Source of the DNA: Parvibaculum sp040390855
GTDB taxonomy: Bacteria > Pseudomonadota > Alphaproteobacteria > Parvibaculales > Parvibaculaceae
DNA length: 64,000 nt
NCBI GenBank assembly: GCA_040390855.1
Contig: JAZJXO010000005.1
Location: 62,001-126,000 of the forward strand
Direction: 5' to 3'
Shown here: positions 1 to 7,683 of the stretch, piece after piece
Layout of the letters: each line of letters begins with the position of its first letter
How positions within the stretch are numbered: position 1 is the first letter of the stretch
Translations under genes and position numbers: made by a program
The notes under the pieces: model-generated
The model's database searches: none
What the model was told of the DNA's origin: nothing
What the model saw: the letters and a program-made list of their open reading frames with translations, nothing else

Positions 1-52
1 CGCGTTCCCGCTTCCTGTTTGCCTCAGGCTTCGCTTTCTTGCGACGTGCCAT
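1..52 (-). CDS. Start of an unidentified gene running off the window
   Basis: An ATG on the minus strand at 52 opens a frame that stays open to the window edge and begins MARRKKAKPEANRKRER. A GGGTGG stretch lies about 4 bases upstream as a possible ribosome binding site. A short, very basic N-terminus like this is common in TetR-type regulators, and a palindrome with promoter-like hexamers lies upstream at 166-179. With only 17 codons visible the family cannot be assigned, and the reading frame itself is uncertain. Confidence 0.35.
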   Translation of the reverse strand, partial: MARRKKAKPEANRKRER

Positions 53-165
53 CGAACCACCCACTATCGGCATTGCCGACTGCTCTCCAAACCACATTCA
101 CGTCCTGTGATGGGTCCGAGCAAACCAAGGGTAGCGCGGAGTTATTTAACATATATTGAAACAAA

Positions 166-179
166 TTGGTATTTACCAA
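166..179. promoter_or_regulatory. Perfect palindrome TTGGTA-TT-TACCAA, possible operator
   Basis: Perfect 6+2+6 inverted repeat in an AT-rich stretch between the phosphotransferase gene end (215) and the start of the partial minus-strand gene (52). Read on the minus strand its first half, TTGGTA, could act as a -35 element, followed after 18 bases by TATATG as a -10. A palindrome on a promoter ahead of a possible regulator suggests autoregulation, but this is inference. Confidence 0.35.
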
Positions 180-214
180 ATCTTCAGTATAAAGCGCGAA
201 ATAAAGGTCTCGAT

Positions 215-1288
215 TCAGTCCATTTGCAAAAGATCCCGCGCGGCATCGGCGAGCTTTGCGCAGGCATCGACGAGCGTTTTTGCGCGCTCCGAGCTTGCGT
301 TGCCGTCGAGCCCGCGCTTGTAGACGCCCTGACTGATCGACGCCAGACGGAACATCGAGAAGGCAAGATAGAAGTTCCAGTTGTCGATCCCGTCGCGACC
401 GGCAAAGCGGCAATAGTCGGCGACAAAATCCTTGTCCGTCGGAATGCCGGGCGTAAGGCTGCGGTCGATCTTTGTTGCGCTCGATGCGACACCCAGAAAG
501 TCATACATGCAATTATAGGCAACATCGGCCAGCGGATGACCGATCGTGCAAAGTTCCCAGTCGAGTACGGCGATCATTTTCGGTTCGGTGGGATGGAACA
601 TCACATTGCCGAGACGATAGTCGCCATGCGCGATGCTGACGGACTGCTCGTTGGGAATATGCGCCGGCAGATATTCGATCAGCGCTTCCATCGACGACAC
701 ATCGGTCGTCTGCGCGCCGCGATATTGTTTGATCCAGCGCCCGATCTGGCGCTCGAAATAATTGCCGGGCTTGCCGAAATCACCAAGACCGACCGCCTGA
801 TAATCGACCTTATGCAGCTTGGCGAGATTCTCGGCCATATTGCTGTAAACAACCTTGCGATTCTTGGCCGTTTCGTTCGGCAGCGAACTGTCGTTGAACA
901 CGCGGCCTTCAAGATATTCCATGATATAGAAAGACGTGCCGATCACGCTGTCATCTTCGCACAGCGCATACATATGCGGCACCGGCACATCGGTATTTTC
1001 GAGCACCTTCATCACGCGATATTCGCGGTCGATCTGGTGCGCGCTGGCAAGCAGCACACCGGGCGGCTTCTTGCGCATGACATAGCGTTTGGTGCCGGAT
1101 GATTTGTTTTCTGTGAGCAGGAATGTCGGGTTCGACTGACCGCCGGAAAACTGCAACACGTCGAGCGTGCCGGTGAAACCGTGCACGGCGTCGCGCGCGT
1201 AAGCCTCAAGCCTCTTCACATCAAATCGATGCGCATCGCGCACTTCGCTCATTTCGACCGACGTGGCGGCGGATGTAGCTTCGGACAT
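215..1288 (-). CDS. Phosphotransferase family protein (ACAD10/APH-like kinase)
   Basis: 357-residue cytoplasmic protein of the aminoglycoside phosphotransferase (APH) fold. Visible motifs are the nucleotide loop FSGGQSN near residue 47, the catalytic loop HGDYRLGN at about 221 and the metal-binding DWE at about 243. This subfamily resembles the kinase domain of human ACAD10/11, which phosphorylates 4-hydroxyacyl-CoA, and bacterial members often sit beside acyl-CoA dehydrogenase genes. The substrate here is not shown. The ATG at 1288 was chosen over an in-frame start at 1345 because GGGGAGAT lies just ahead of it. The downstream desaturase/TetR pair fits a lipid setting. Confidence 0.85.
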   Translation of the reverse strand: MSEATSAATSVEMSEVRDAHRFDVKRLEAYARDAVHGFTGTLDVLQFSGGQSNPTFLLTENKSSGTKRYVMRKKPPGVLLASAHQIDREYRVMKVLENTDVPVPHMYALCEDDSVIGTSFYIMEYLEGRVFNDSSLPNETAKNRKVVYSNMAENLAKLHKVDYQAVGLGDFGKPGNYFERQIGRWIKQYRGAQTTDVSSMEALIEYLPAHIPNEQSVSIAHGDYRLGNVMFHPTEPKMIAVLDWELCTIGHPLADVAYNCMYDFLGVASSATKIDRSLTPGIPTDKDFVADYCRFAGRDGIDNWNFYLAFSMFRLASISQGVYKRGLDGNASSERAKTLVDACAKLADAARDLLQMD

Positions 1289-1401
1289 CGTGATCTCCCC
1301 AGCAGGCAAATTCTTGTTGGGGAAAGGTCTAGCATGAGGTGACACACAAAAAACAGTGGTCGTGTCGCCGGGACCTTTTGCGGCGATCCCGCCCCGGAAA
1401 A

Positions 1402-2424
1402 TCAGGCAGCCGCGTCATCCGTCGGCTTGAACCCTTCGCTCATCGCACCTGATACGCGCTGTTTGCGGCTGTTGTGAACGATGGTGCCGCGCTTGTCCTC
1501 GTCATCGGGCTTCGATGTCGCCATCGCGATCACTTCGCCGAAACCGTCTTTTGTTTCGATGCGCGATCCAAAGCCATTGGCGATGAGGAAGGCGCGCGCT
1601 TTCGGCAGGTTGTAGCAGGGGATCCACATCATCAGATGATGCTCGACGTGATAGTTGACCCAATAGGGAGCGAGCACCATGCGGGCGAGCCAGTTGGCTT
1701 TCGTCGTGCGCGCATTGCGGAAGTCATCATCATTGTCCGGCACCATCGCGTGTTCCGCGATATTGCGCACGCGTGTGATCGTCTGCTGCCATGTGAGGAG
1801 GGGCAGCAGCCACAGTGCGAAATAGAGATACCAGTGACCCGATGCGGCAAGGATCGCGAAAATCGCCATCTGTGCCAGTGTCGCGCGGCCAAGTCTGTTC
1901 CAGTAGTTCTTCAGGCGCTGCTCCAGCGGCCAGTCGGGCTTGCCCAGCGCATTGAGAATTTGCGCCTTGCGCTGCTGATAGCCCGTCTGACCGGTGAGGT
2001 CGCGGATCATCTTGCGGCGAAAACTTTTTTTCGTAATGGGGAAAGGTGCCGACAGAATAAGATCGGGGTCACCCTTCTGCTGCGTATTGGCGTGATGTGT
2101 CAGATGATAACGACGATAGGAGTTTGTATCCGCCATCATCGGATAAGCGCAGAGCCATTGGCTCACAAACATATTGAGTTTGGGATTTTCGCACAACACA
2201 CCATGTGCCCCGTCATGCATCAGGATCGACAGACCGAGCTGACGCCCGCCGATGACGATGACGGCGGCCAGAAATGTGATCGGGTTCGGTGCCCACACAA
2301 AGAGCCCCATCATGGCGAAGATGACGACCCAGGCATGAAGCACATAAAACACGCCCCGGACGTCAGAGCGCTTGCGCACAATGGCGAGTTGTTCGGGACT
2401 GAGCAGCTTGCTCGCGACAATCAT
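1402..2424 (-). CDS. Membrane fatty acid desaturase family protein
   Basis: 340-residue integral membrane di-iron protein. The three histidine clusters of the family are present: HDGAH at 70-74, HLTHH at 107-111 and HVEHH at 259-263, with an extra NIAEHAM at 221-227. Hydrophobic segments lie near 26-60 and 184-212. Members introduce double bonds into, or hydroxylate, acyl chains or related lipids; the substrate cannot be read from sequence. The start codon overlaps the stop of the upstream TetR gene (ATGA at 2421-2424), so the two are translationally coupled and this gene is probably the regulator's main target. Confidence 0.88.
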   Translation of the reverse strand: MIVASKLLSPEQLAIVRKRSDVRGVFYVLHAWVVIFAMMGLFVWAPNPITFLAAVIVIGGRQLGLSILMHDGAHGVLCENPKLNMFVSQWLCAYPMMADTNSYRRYHLTHHANTQQKGDPDLILSAPFPITKKSFRRKMIRDLTGQTGYQQRKAQILNALGKPDWPLEQRLKNYWNRLGRATLAQMAIFAILAASGHWYLYFALWLLPLLTWQQTITRVRNIAEHAMVPDNDDDFRNARTTKANWLARMVLAPYWVNYHVEHHLMMWIPCYNLPKARAFLIANGFGSRIETKDGFGEVIAMATSKPDDEDKRGTIVHNSRKQRVSGAMSEGFKPTDDAAA

Positions 2425-3068
2425 GCGCTGATCCTTTGTTCGACTTCATATTTTGTGCCTGCTCCGAGCACGGCGGCAAGGCAGAACTGGACAATATCTT
2501 CCACCACATGCGCGCCTGTTTCTTCAAGCTCGTGGCTTTCGGGTGCAAGCGGGCCGATCAGCGCGGTGGGGATCGCACCGGAAATGCAAGCCGCGGTCAA
2601 GCGGGCGTTCAAGGGCGCAATCACGCCTTCGGCCATCGCGTCTTCCAGAAGACCCGCAAAAATATCGCCATGCACTCCGCGAAAGCGCGTCCGCTCCTGG
2701 GTCAGCCCCTCGTCCACCGGTTCGGCGAGCAACGCATAAGCTAGGCGGCGGCCATTGACGACGCGGCTGGCGAAAGTCGTCAGCACATCATGCAGACGGT
2801 CGAGCGCGGGCCGGTCCTCGGCGGCTATACCGCTCAGCACATTCATCTCGCGGGCGGCAACCTCGCGGAAAACCTGACGGCACAGCTCCTCTTTGGAGGG
2901 GAAATAGCGGTAAAGCGTACCGGTGGCGACGCCCGCCTTGCGCGCGACTTCCGTCATCTGCGCGGCGGCAAAGCCCCCTTGCGCCACCAGATCGCGGGCG
3001 GCATTGAGAATAGCGCGGCGGTTATCCGCAAGACGGGCGGAAACCGTATCGGTCCGACGATAAGCCAA
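2421..3068 (-). CDS. TetR/AcrR family transcriptional regulator
   Basis: 215-residue repressor-type protein. The N-terminal helix-turn-helix is clear (MTEVARKAGVATGTLYRYF around residues 38-57, then PSKEEL); the C-terminal part is a helical ligand-binding domain without a recognisable specificity. The start is a TTG at 3068 with AGAGG 8 bases upstream; no in-frame ATG lies nearby. It forms a two-gene operon with the desaturase. A perfect TGAAC-N4-GTTCA palindrome covers its ribosome binding site, which suggests autoregulation. The arrangement recalls DesT/DesB of Pseudomonas, an analogy only. Confidence 0.88.
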   Translation of the reverse strand: MAYRRTDTVSARLADNRRAILNAARDLVAQGGFAAAQMTEVARKAGVATGTLYRYFPSKEELCRQVFREVAAREMNVLSGIAAEDRPALDRLHDVLTTFASRVVNGRRLAYALLAEPVDEGLTQERTRFRGVHGDIFAGLLEDAMAEGVIAPLNARLTAACISGAIPTALIGPLAPESHELEETGAHVVEDIVQFCLAAVLGAGTKYEVEQRISA

Positions 3069-3072
3069 AGCA

Positions 3073-3086
3073 TGAACCTCTGTTCA
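3073..3086. promoter_or_regulatory. TetR-type operator candidate TGAAC-CTCT-GTTCA
   Basis: Perfect 5+4+5 inverted repeat directly upstream of the TTG start of the TetR gene. Its left arm includes the AGAGG Shine-Dalgarno on the minus strand, so a bound protein would block transcription or translation of the tetR-desaturase operon. The half-site TGAAC/GTTCA is typical of several TetR regulators of lipid genes. Binding by the adjacent gene product is inferred. Confidence 0.5.
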
Positions 3087-3167
3087 ATCAGGTGAATCTT
3101 ATCTTTGACAATATGAATATAAGTTCACTTCGTCCGTCAAGCAACCAACGGCCCTTGCGCATAAAAA

Positions 3168-3181
3168 ATGAATGGTCATTT
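3168..3181. promoter_or_regulatory. Second palindrome AATGA-ATGG-TCATT in the tetR/MFS intergenic region
   Basis: Perfect 5+4+5 inverted repeat with the same arm and spacer lengths as the 3073-3086 site but a different half-site. It lies in the 292-bp region between the divergent TetR gene and the MFS gene. It could serve either promoter. AT-richness raises the chance of random occurrence, so it is a weaker candidate. Confidence 0.3.
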
Positions 3182-3315
3182 CTCGCAACCGCAAAAAAAT
3201 GCCAGTAAAAAATGAACTTAGATTCTTTTTTTGACGTTTCGTAGCCATAACGGACTGGGAGGGCTATGAGGCTTACTTTCTCCCCCCGAACGCGGTTACC
3301 TTCTTCCCTCGCCCG

Positions 3316-3359
3316 CCAGACTCAGAAAACCTGAGATCCAGACTCAGAAAACCCGAGAT
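3316..3359. repeat. 22-bp tandem duplication ahead of the MFS gene, each unit with a GACTC site
   Basis: Two adjacent 22-bp units (3316-3337 and 3338-3359) differ by one base, a T/C at the 17th position. Each contains GACTC, a CcrM (GANTC) target, and a hairpin-like CTCAG-AAAAC-CTGAG (perfect in the first unit, one mismatch in the second). The repeat ends one base before the ATG of the MFS gene and leaves no good Shine-Dalgarno, so it defines the translation start region. The period equals two helical turns, as expected for side-by-side protein sites. Confidence 0.75.
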
Positions 3360-3360
3360 A

Positions 3361-4623
3361 ATGTCCACCGCACCCGCCGCCCCCGAAACCGTCACTCTGG
3401 CGAGCCTTCTCAATCTGCGCGATTTCCGCCTCTTCCTCACAGGCCGTTTCTTCGGCTCGGTGGCGGTGCAGATTCAGTCCGTCGCTATCGGCTGGCAGGT
3501 CTACGAGATCACCAAAAGTCCGATGGCGCTGGGCTTTGTCGGTTTGGCGCAATTCCTGCCCATGGTCATTCTGCTTCTCCCGGCGGGCGACATTGCCGAC
3601 CGCGTCGATCGCCGCGTCATCGCCTTCCTCTCTTATCTCGTGCAGGGCATCTCTGTGGCGCTGCTCGCCCTTTTCACATGGACCGGCATTGCCCAACATG
3701 CGATCTGGCCGATCTATCTGGCGCTTGTGATCTTCGGGTCGGCCCGTGCTTTCTCCGGTCCTGCCACGCGCGCCTATGTGCCGCTTCTAGTGTCGAAAGC
3801 CCAACTGCCGCGCGGCATCGCTGTTTCGTCATCCACCTTTCAGGTCGCGACCATCGGCGGACCTGCGCTGGGCGGTTTCATCTATGTGGCCGGTCCGCTC
3901 GTTGCCTATGCCATTTGCTTTGCGTTTTTTCTCGTCTCGGCCTTCGCCTTTTTCGCTATCCGCACCCGCAGTGTCATCGCTCCGGCCGACACAACACTCT
4001 CCACCTTCGGTCGCGTCACGGCAGGCCTGCGCTACATCTTCAAAAAACCCATTGTGCTGGGCGCTGTCTCGCTCGATCTTTTTGCCGTGCTGCTCGGCGG
4101 AGCGGCGGCCATGATGCCGATTTTCGCCGCCGATATTCTGCATGTCGGCCCCGAAGGCCTCGGCCTGTTGCGCTCCGGTCCGGCGCTCGGCGCGGTGCTT
4201 GTGAATTTCCTGCTCATCGCTATGCCGTTGCAGCGCCACACCGGCTACATCATGTTCGCCTGCGTCGCGATCTTCGGTGTTGCCACCATCACCTTCGGCC
4301 TCTCCGAGAATTTTGTGCTGTCGATGGGCGCCCTCCTTATCATGGGGGGCGCGGATATGGTGAGCGTCTATGTCCGCTCGACGCTCATTCCGCTCGCCAC
4401 CCCGCCCGAAATGCTCGGTCGCGTCAGTGCGGTCGACATGTTGTTTATCAGCGCCTCGAACGAACTTGGCGAATTCGAAAGCGGCGTCATGGCGGGACTT
4501 CTCGGCACCGTACCCTCCGTCGTTGTCGGCGGCATGGGGACCATCGGCATCGTCGCTCTATGGATGTATCTCTTTCCGGACTTGCGCAAAGTGGACCGCC
4601 TGATGGACGTGAAGCCCGATTAG
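3361..4623 (+). CDS. MFS transporter (EntS/MFS_3-like exporter)
   Basis: 420-residue inner-membrane protein with about 12 hydrophobic segments. The N-terminal pattern (LLNLRDFRLFLTGRF, then GSVAVQIQSVAIGWQVYEIT) and the loop GDIADRVDRR after TM2 match the MFS_3 group that includes EntS-like and macrolide-type exporters. The substrate is unknown. Translation initiation looks weak, with only GAG 3 bases before the ATG. The gene converges on ubiA with a 4-base overlap of stops (4620-4623). It is divergent from the TetR gene, so regulation by that repressor is possible. Confidence 0.85.
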   Translation: MSTAPAAPETVTLASLLNLRDFRLFLTGRFFGSVAVQIQSVAIGWQVYEITKSPMALGFVGLAQFLPMVILLLPAGDIADRVDRRVIAFLSYLVQGISVALLALFTWTGIAQHAIWPIYLALVIFGSARAFSGPATRAYVPLLVSKAQLPRGIAVSSSTFQVATIGGPALGGFIYVAGPLVAYAICFAFFLVSAFAFFAIRTRSVIAPADTTLSTFGRVTAGLRYIFKKPIVLGAVSLDLFAVLLGGAAAMMPIFAADILHVGPEGLGLLRSGPALGAVLVNFLLIAMPLQRHTGYIMFACVAIFGVATITFGLSENFVLSMGALLIMGGADMVSVYVRSTLIPLATPPEMLGRVSAVDMLFISASNELGEFESGVMAGLLGTVPSVVVGGMGTIGIVALWMYLFPDLRKVDRLMDVKPD

Positions 4624-5528
4624 GCCAACAAGCGTCCGGCGACAATCGCGACGAAGACAATCAATCCGAACTCGCGGTTGGAACGGAAAAGCATGAGGCA
4701 CTTGGCTTCATTGTCAATGTCGAGCGAGCGGATCTGCCAGACGAGATGCGCTGCCGCCGCCGCGATGCCGACATAATAAATGAAGCCCATATGGCTCATT
4801 GCTCCCGTGGCCGTCAGCCCCGCGATCATCGCGCCGTAAAAAAACCAGAGCACTGCGCCGGTCTTTGTGCCCAGTTTCAGCGCCGATGATTTGACCCCGA
4901 TCAGCGCGTCATCATCCTTGTCCTGATGCGCATAGATCGTGTCATAGCCGATGGTCCAGAACACAGCACCCGCATAGAGAATGACCGGCGGCACCTCGAG
5001 TGACCCTTGCACAGCCGCAAAGCCCATCAGCGCGCCCCAGTTGAACACGAGACCCAGCATCGCCTGGGGCCAATAGGTGATGCGCTTCATAAACGGATAA
5101 ACGGCGATGAGCAGCACAGAGGTGAACCCAAGCGCTATCGCCGTGCCGTTGAGCGACAGCAGGATAACGAGCCCGACAAGAAGCTGCGCAATGAGAAACA
5201 CAAACGCCTGAGTGACGGTGACAGCCCCGCTCGGCAAAGGGCGCCCTTTGGTGCGCTCGACTTGGCGGTCGAAATCGCGGTCCACTATATCGTTGAACGT
5301 GCAGCCCGCGCCGCGCATGACGATGGCGCCGACCGCGAAAAGAAGCATCAACCAGACGGCAGAGAGATCATAAGCGGCCAGCGCAATCGACCAGAGGCAG
5401 GGCCAGAGCAACAACCATGTGCCGATAGGCCGGTCGGCGCGCGCAAGTTTGAGATAGGGCCGTGCGAAAGCGGGGGCATGGCGGTCCACCCAGTTTGTCG
5501 GTGCGGCATCGGCAATCATTTCGCTCAT
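4620..5528 (-). CDS. ubiA: 4-hydroxybenzoate octaprenyltransferase
   Basis: 302-residue integral membrane prenyltransferase of ubiquinone synthesis; it attaches the polyprenyl tail to 4-hydroxybenzoate. The first aspartate motif NDIVDRDFD is at 79-87, followed by the conserved KGRPLPSG. The second is YDTIYAHQDKDDD at 195-207. Length is normal for the family and about eight hydrophobic helices are visible. It lies 3 bases downstream of a nudix gene, so the two are probably cotranscribed. The tail donor would come from the polyprenyl synthase encoded at 61.8 kb. Confidence 0.95.
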   Translation of the reverse strand: MSEMIADAAPTNWVDRHAPAFARPYLKLARADRPIGTWLLLWPCLWSIALAAYDLSAVWLMLLFAVGAIVMRGAGCTFNDIVDRDFDRQVERTKGRPLPSGAVTVTQAFVFLIAQLLVGLVILLSLNGTAIALGFTSVLLIAVYPFMKRITYWPQAMLGLVFNWGALMGFAAVQGSLEVPPVILYAGAVFWTIGYDTIYAHQDKDDDALIGVKSSALKLGTKTGAVLWFFYGAMIAGLTATGAMSHMGFIYYVGIAAAAAHLVWQIRSLDIDNEAKCLMLFRSNREFGLIVFVAIVAGRLLA

Positions 5529-5531
5529 GGG

Positions 5532-6029
5532 TCAGGGCTCTATCGTCAGGGTGACGGCGGGCAAAATTCCGTCTTCTACAATCGGCAACAGGTTTTCTTT
5601 GAGCGAAGAGGGAAAGAAAACATCTCCGCTCGCAAACAACTCATCAATATCCCACCACTTCAGATGCTGGATGACACGCGCTTCTTCTTCCGTAAAGCCA
5701 TCCGATGAAAGCGTCGTCTTGTCCGTATAAGCGACCACAAATGTTTCCTGAAAGAGCCGTGGCACTCCCTTCACATTGAGCACATGTTCGGCATACCAGA
5801 CGCGCGGCCCGAGCCGCGCATCGGCAATGCCCGTTTCTTCCGTAATCTCGCGCATCGCCGCCGCCTCGATCGTCTCGCCCTCGTCGATCTCGCCGCCGAT
5901 CGTCACCCAATAGGCGCGCAGCTCCACGCGGCCATCGGCATCCGCGACCTCGGGGTCATGCATTTTGACAAGCAGCAACCGACCGTCTCTGTCGAACAGC
6001 AGCGCACGTGCGGTCTTTCTCGTCTGCAT
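5532..6029 (-). CDS. Nudix hydrolase
   Basis: 165-residue cytoplasmic hydrolase of nucleoside-diphosphate-linked substrates. The complete nudix box lies at 46-68 (GEIDEGE, then REITEETGI), matching GX5EX7REUXEEXGU. The substrate cannot be predicted. It sits immediately upstream of ubiA in what looks like a two-gene unit. Start ATG at 6029. Confidence 0.88.
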   Translation of the reverse strand: MQTRKTARALLFDRDGRLLLVKMHDPEVADADGRVELRAYWVTIGGEIDEGETIEAAAMREITEETGIADARLGPRVWYAEHVLNVKGVPRLFQETFVVAYTDKTTLSSDGFTEEEARVIQHLKWWDIDELFASGDVFFPSSLKENLLPIVEDGILPAVTLTIEP

Positions 6030-6108
6030 GTTATCTCATCTGCATGTTATAAGGTCCGTAGCCTATGGCCTGGCCTTGCGTGGAGGCCCCTTGACCCGTG
6101 AGCCCCCC

Positions 6109-6160
6109 ATTCTGCGGTGAAAGACTGGATTGCTTCGTTTGACCTAGCAATGACGAAATT
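6109..6160. repeat. Degenerate dispersed repeat of the 'SNEAIQ' type
   Basis: The stretch containing gactggattgcttcg, then tagcaatgacg, matches the familiar proteobacterial intergenic repeat whose palindromic core is usually written ATTGCTTCG-N-CGCAATGACG. Translated on the minus strand it gives the tell-tale ARSNEAIQ. It lies between the divergent nudix and rsmE genes. The right arm is decayed (CTAGCAATG instead of CTCGCAATG). Recognition is from memory of the family; copy number in this genome is not known. Confidence 0.5.
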
Positions 6161-6172
6161 GGAAGCGGAACT

Positions 6173-6958
6173 ATGAGTGACGACAAGGAAGACGATAACC
6201 TCCGCTGCGCCTCTGGCAAGGCGCGCCTCTATGTCGAAGCCGATCTGGCCCACAATGTCGAACTATGGCTCGACAAGGACCAGTCGCATTATCTGGTAAA
6301 TGTGCTGCGCATGGGGACTGGCGACCGCGTTCTTCTCTTTAATGGCCGCGATGGCGAATGGGCAGGCGAGATCGCGCAAGCCTCGCGCAAATCCGCTTCT
6401 CTCATCGTTACGACGCAAACCCGCGCGCACGAGCCGCTCCCCGACATCTGGCTTCTCTTCGCACCGGTGAAAAAAGCGCGCCTCGATTTCATTGCCCAGA
6501 AGGCGACCGAAATGGGCGCTGCCGTCATCCAGCCGGTGCTGACGCGTCGCACCATCGTCTCCCGCGTCAAGGACGAACGCCTGGCGGCGAATGTCATCGA
6601 GGCCGCCGAACAATGTGGTCTCGTCTGCGTGCCGCAAGTGCGCGAGGCCGAAAAATTGTCATCGCTTCTCGATCATTGGAGCGCGAACAATCCGGCGCGC
6701 CAAATCCTCTTCTGCGATGAGGCCTCCCCGCCCGGCGATGCGCTGACAAATCTCGAAACCATCGCGAAAACCCATAGGCGCGGCACGCCCTTCGCGCTTC
6801 TCGTCGGCCCCGAAGGCGGCTTCGATCCGCACGAGCGCACGGCCCTTCTGAAACGCAGCGACACACATGCATTGTCTCTTGGCCCCCGCATCATGCGGGC
6901 CGATACAGCAGCCATCGCCGCGCTTGCCGCCATCCAGCTCGTGCTCGGCGATTGGTGA
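6173..6958 (+). CDS. rsmE: 16S rRNA (uracil(1498)-N3)-methyltransferase
   Basis: 261-residue SPOUT-class RNA methyltransferase that modifies U1498 of 16S rRNA in the assembled 30S subunit. The C-terminal knot motifs are clear: LLVGPEGGFDPHE, then SLGPRIMRADTAAIAALAAIQ near the end. The N-terminal PUA-like part includes the conserved YLVNVLRMGTGDRVLLFNG. Start ATG at 6173 follows GGAAGCGGAACT. The downstream oxidoreductase begins at its stop codon, so the two are probably cotranscribed. Confidence 0.93.
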   Translation: MSDDKEDDNLRCASGKARLYVEADLAHNVELWLDKDQSHYLVNVLRMGTGDRVLLFNGRDGEWAGEIAQASRKSASLIVTTQTRAHEPLPDIWLLFAPVKKARLDFIAQKATEMGAAVIQPVLTRRTIVSRVKDERLAANVIEAAEQCGLVCVPQVREAEKLSSLLDHWSANNPARQILFCDEASPPGDALTNLETIAKTHRRGTPFALLVGPEGGFDPHERTALLKRSDTHALSLGPRIMRADTAAIAALAAIQLVLGDW

Positions 6959-6963
6959 GTGCC

Positions 6964-7554
6964 ATGCGTATTCTCGTGATTTACGCCCATCCCGTTGACA
7001 CAAGCTATGTCGCCGCCATGCGCGACGCGGTGCTCGAAGGTCTGGGCACCGGCAATCACGATACCCGTATCCTCGATCTCTATGCGCAGAATTTCGAACC
7101 GTGTCTTTCCGCTGAAGAACATCGCCTCTATCTCGACGAGACGCAAAACCAGAACACGATTGCCGAACATATCGCGTTGATCCGCTGGGCCGAAGGTCTC
7201 GTCTTCGTCTTCCCGACATGGTGGTACGGGCCGCCCGCCATCCTCAAAGGCTGGCTCGACCGCACACTCGCGCCGGGCGTGGCCTTCATGCTTGATGAAA
7301 AGGGCGGCGACATCCGGCCGGGCCTCACGCATATCCGTCTCATCGCAGGTGTGACGAGTTGCGGCTCGTCGTGGTGGTTTGCCAAATATGTGGGCGAGCC
7401 CCACCGCCGCATCCTGATGCGCGGCATCGCGGCGCTCTGTGCGCGGGGCGTGAGCAAAATCTGGCTGGCCAAATTCAACATGGACCAAGCAGAAAAACCC
7501 GCTCTTGCCCGTCATTTGCGAAAAATCGAACAGCGTTTCGCTGCGCTCAGGTGA
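6964..7554 (+). CDS. NAD(P)H-dependent oxidoreductase, flavodoxin-like fold
   Basis: 196-residue FMN/FAD-binding protein of the NQO1/MdaB/KefF type. Visible are the nucleotide-binding start MRILVIYAHPVDTSY, the flavin-loop VFPTWWYGPPAILKGWLDR near residues 80-98, and a later AGVTSCGSSWW segment. It likely reduces quinones or similar electrophiles with two electrons. The start was set at the ATG at 6964, preceded by GGTGAG; TTG 6952 and GTG 6955 are in frame but overlap the rsmE stop. It sits between rsmE and gshA, so a detoxification role is plausible. Confidence 0.85.
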   Translation: MRILVIYAHPVDTSYVAAMRDAVLEGLGTGNHDTRILDLYAQNFEPCLSAEEHRLYLDETQNQNTIAEHIALIRWAEGLVFVFPTWWYGPPAILKGWLDRTLAPGVAFMLDEKGGDIRPGLTHIRLIAGVTSCGSSWWFAKYVGEPHRRILMRGIAALCARGVSKIWLAKFNMDQAEKPALARHLRKIEQRFAALR

Positions 7555-7683
7555 GGGCACCCGCGCTTTACCGCTTGTCAGAAACAGATTGCGCTCCTAC
7601 ATCTCTCACGATGCTGAAGGGCCGGGCAGGGTTATTTGTGCCCAAACGACACGGCTTTAGAATTGATTTAAAGGGGCTCGTCC

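Noticed and set aside
107..1102. 331-codon open frame on the plus strand opposite the phosphotransferase gene
   Set aside because: It lies fully opposite a gene with clear APH motifs and has the Arg/His-rich composition of antisense frames; no ribosome binding site or family match.
1474..2739. 421-codon plus-strand frame opposite the desaturase and TetR genes
   Set aside because: Shadow of two well-supported genes; composition is Arg/His/Cys-rich and no known motif is visible.
3678..4889. 403-codon frame overlapping the MFS gene in another phase
   Set aside because: Same strand, different phase; extremely Arg/His/Cys-rich and crosses into the ubiA antisense, so not coding.
7555..7683. Possible terminator between the oxidoreductase and gshA (GGGCAC...GTGCCC)
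   Set aside because: Arms are about 75 bases apart and no T-run follows; chance pairing is likely.
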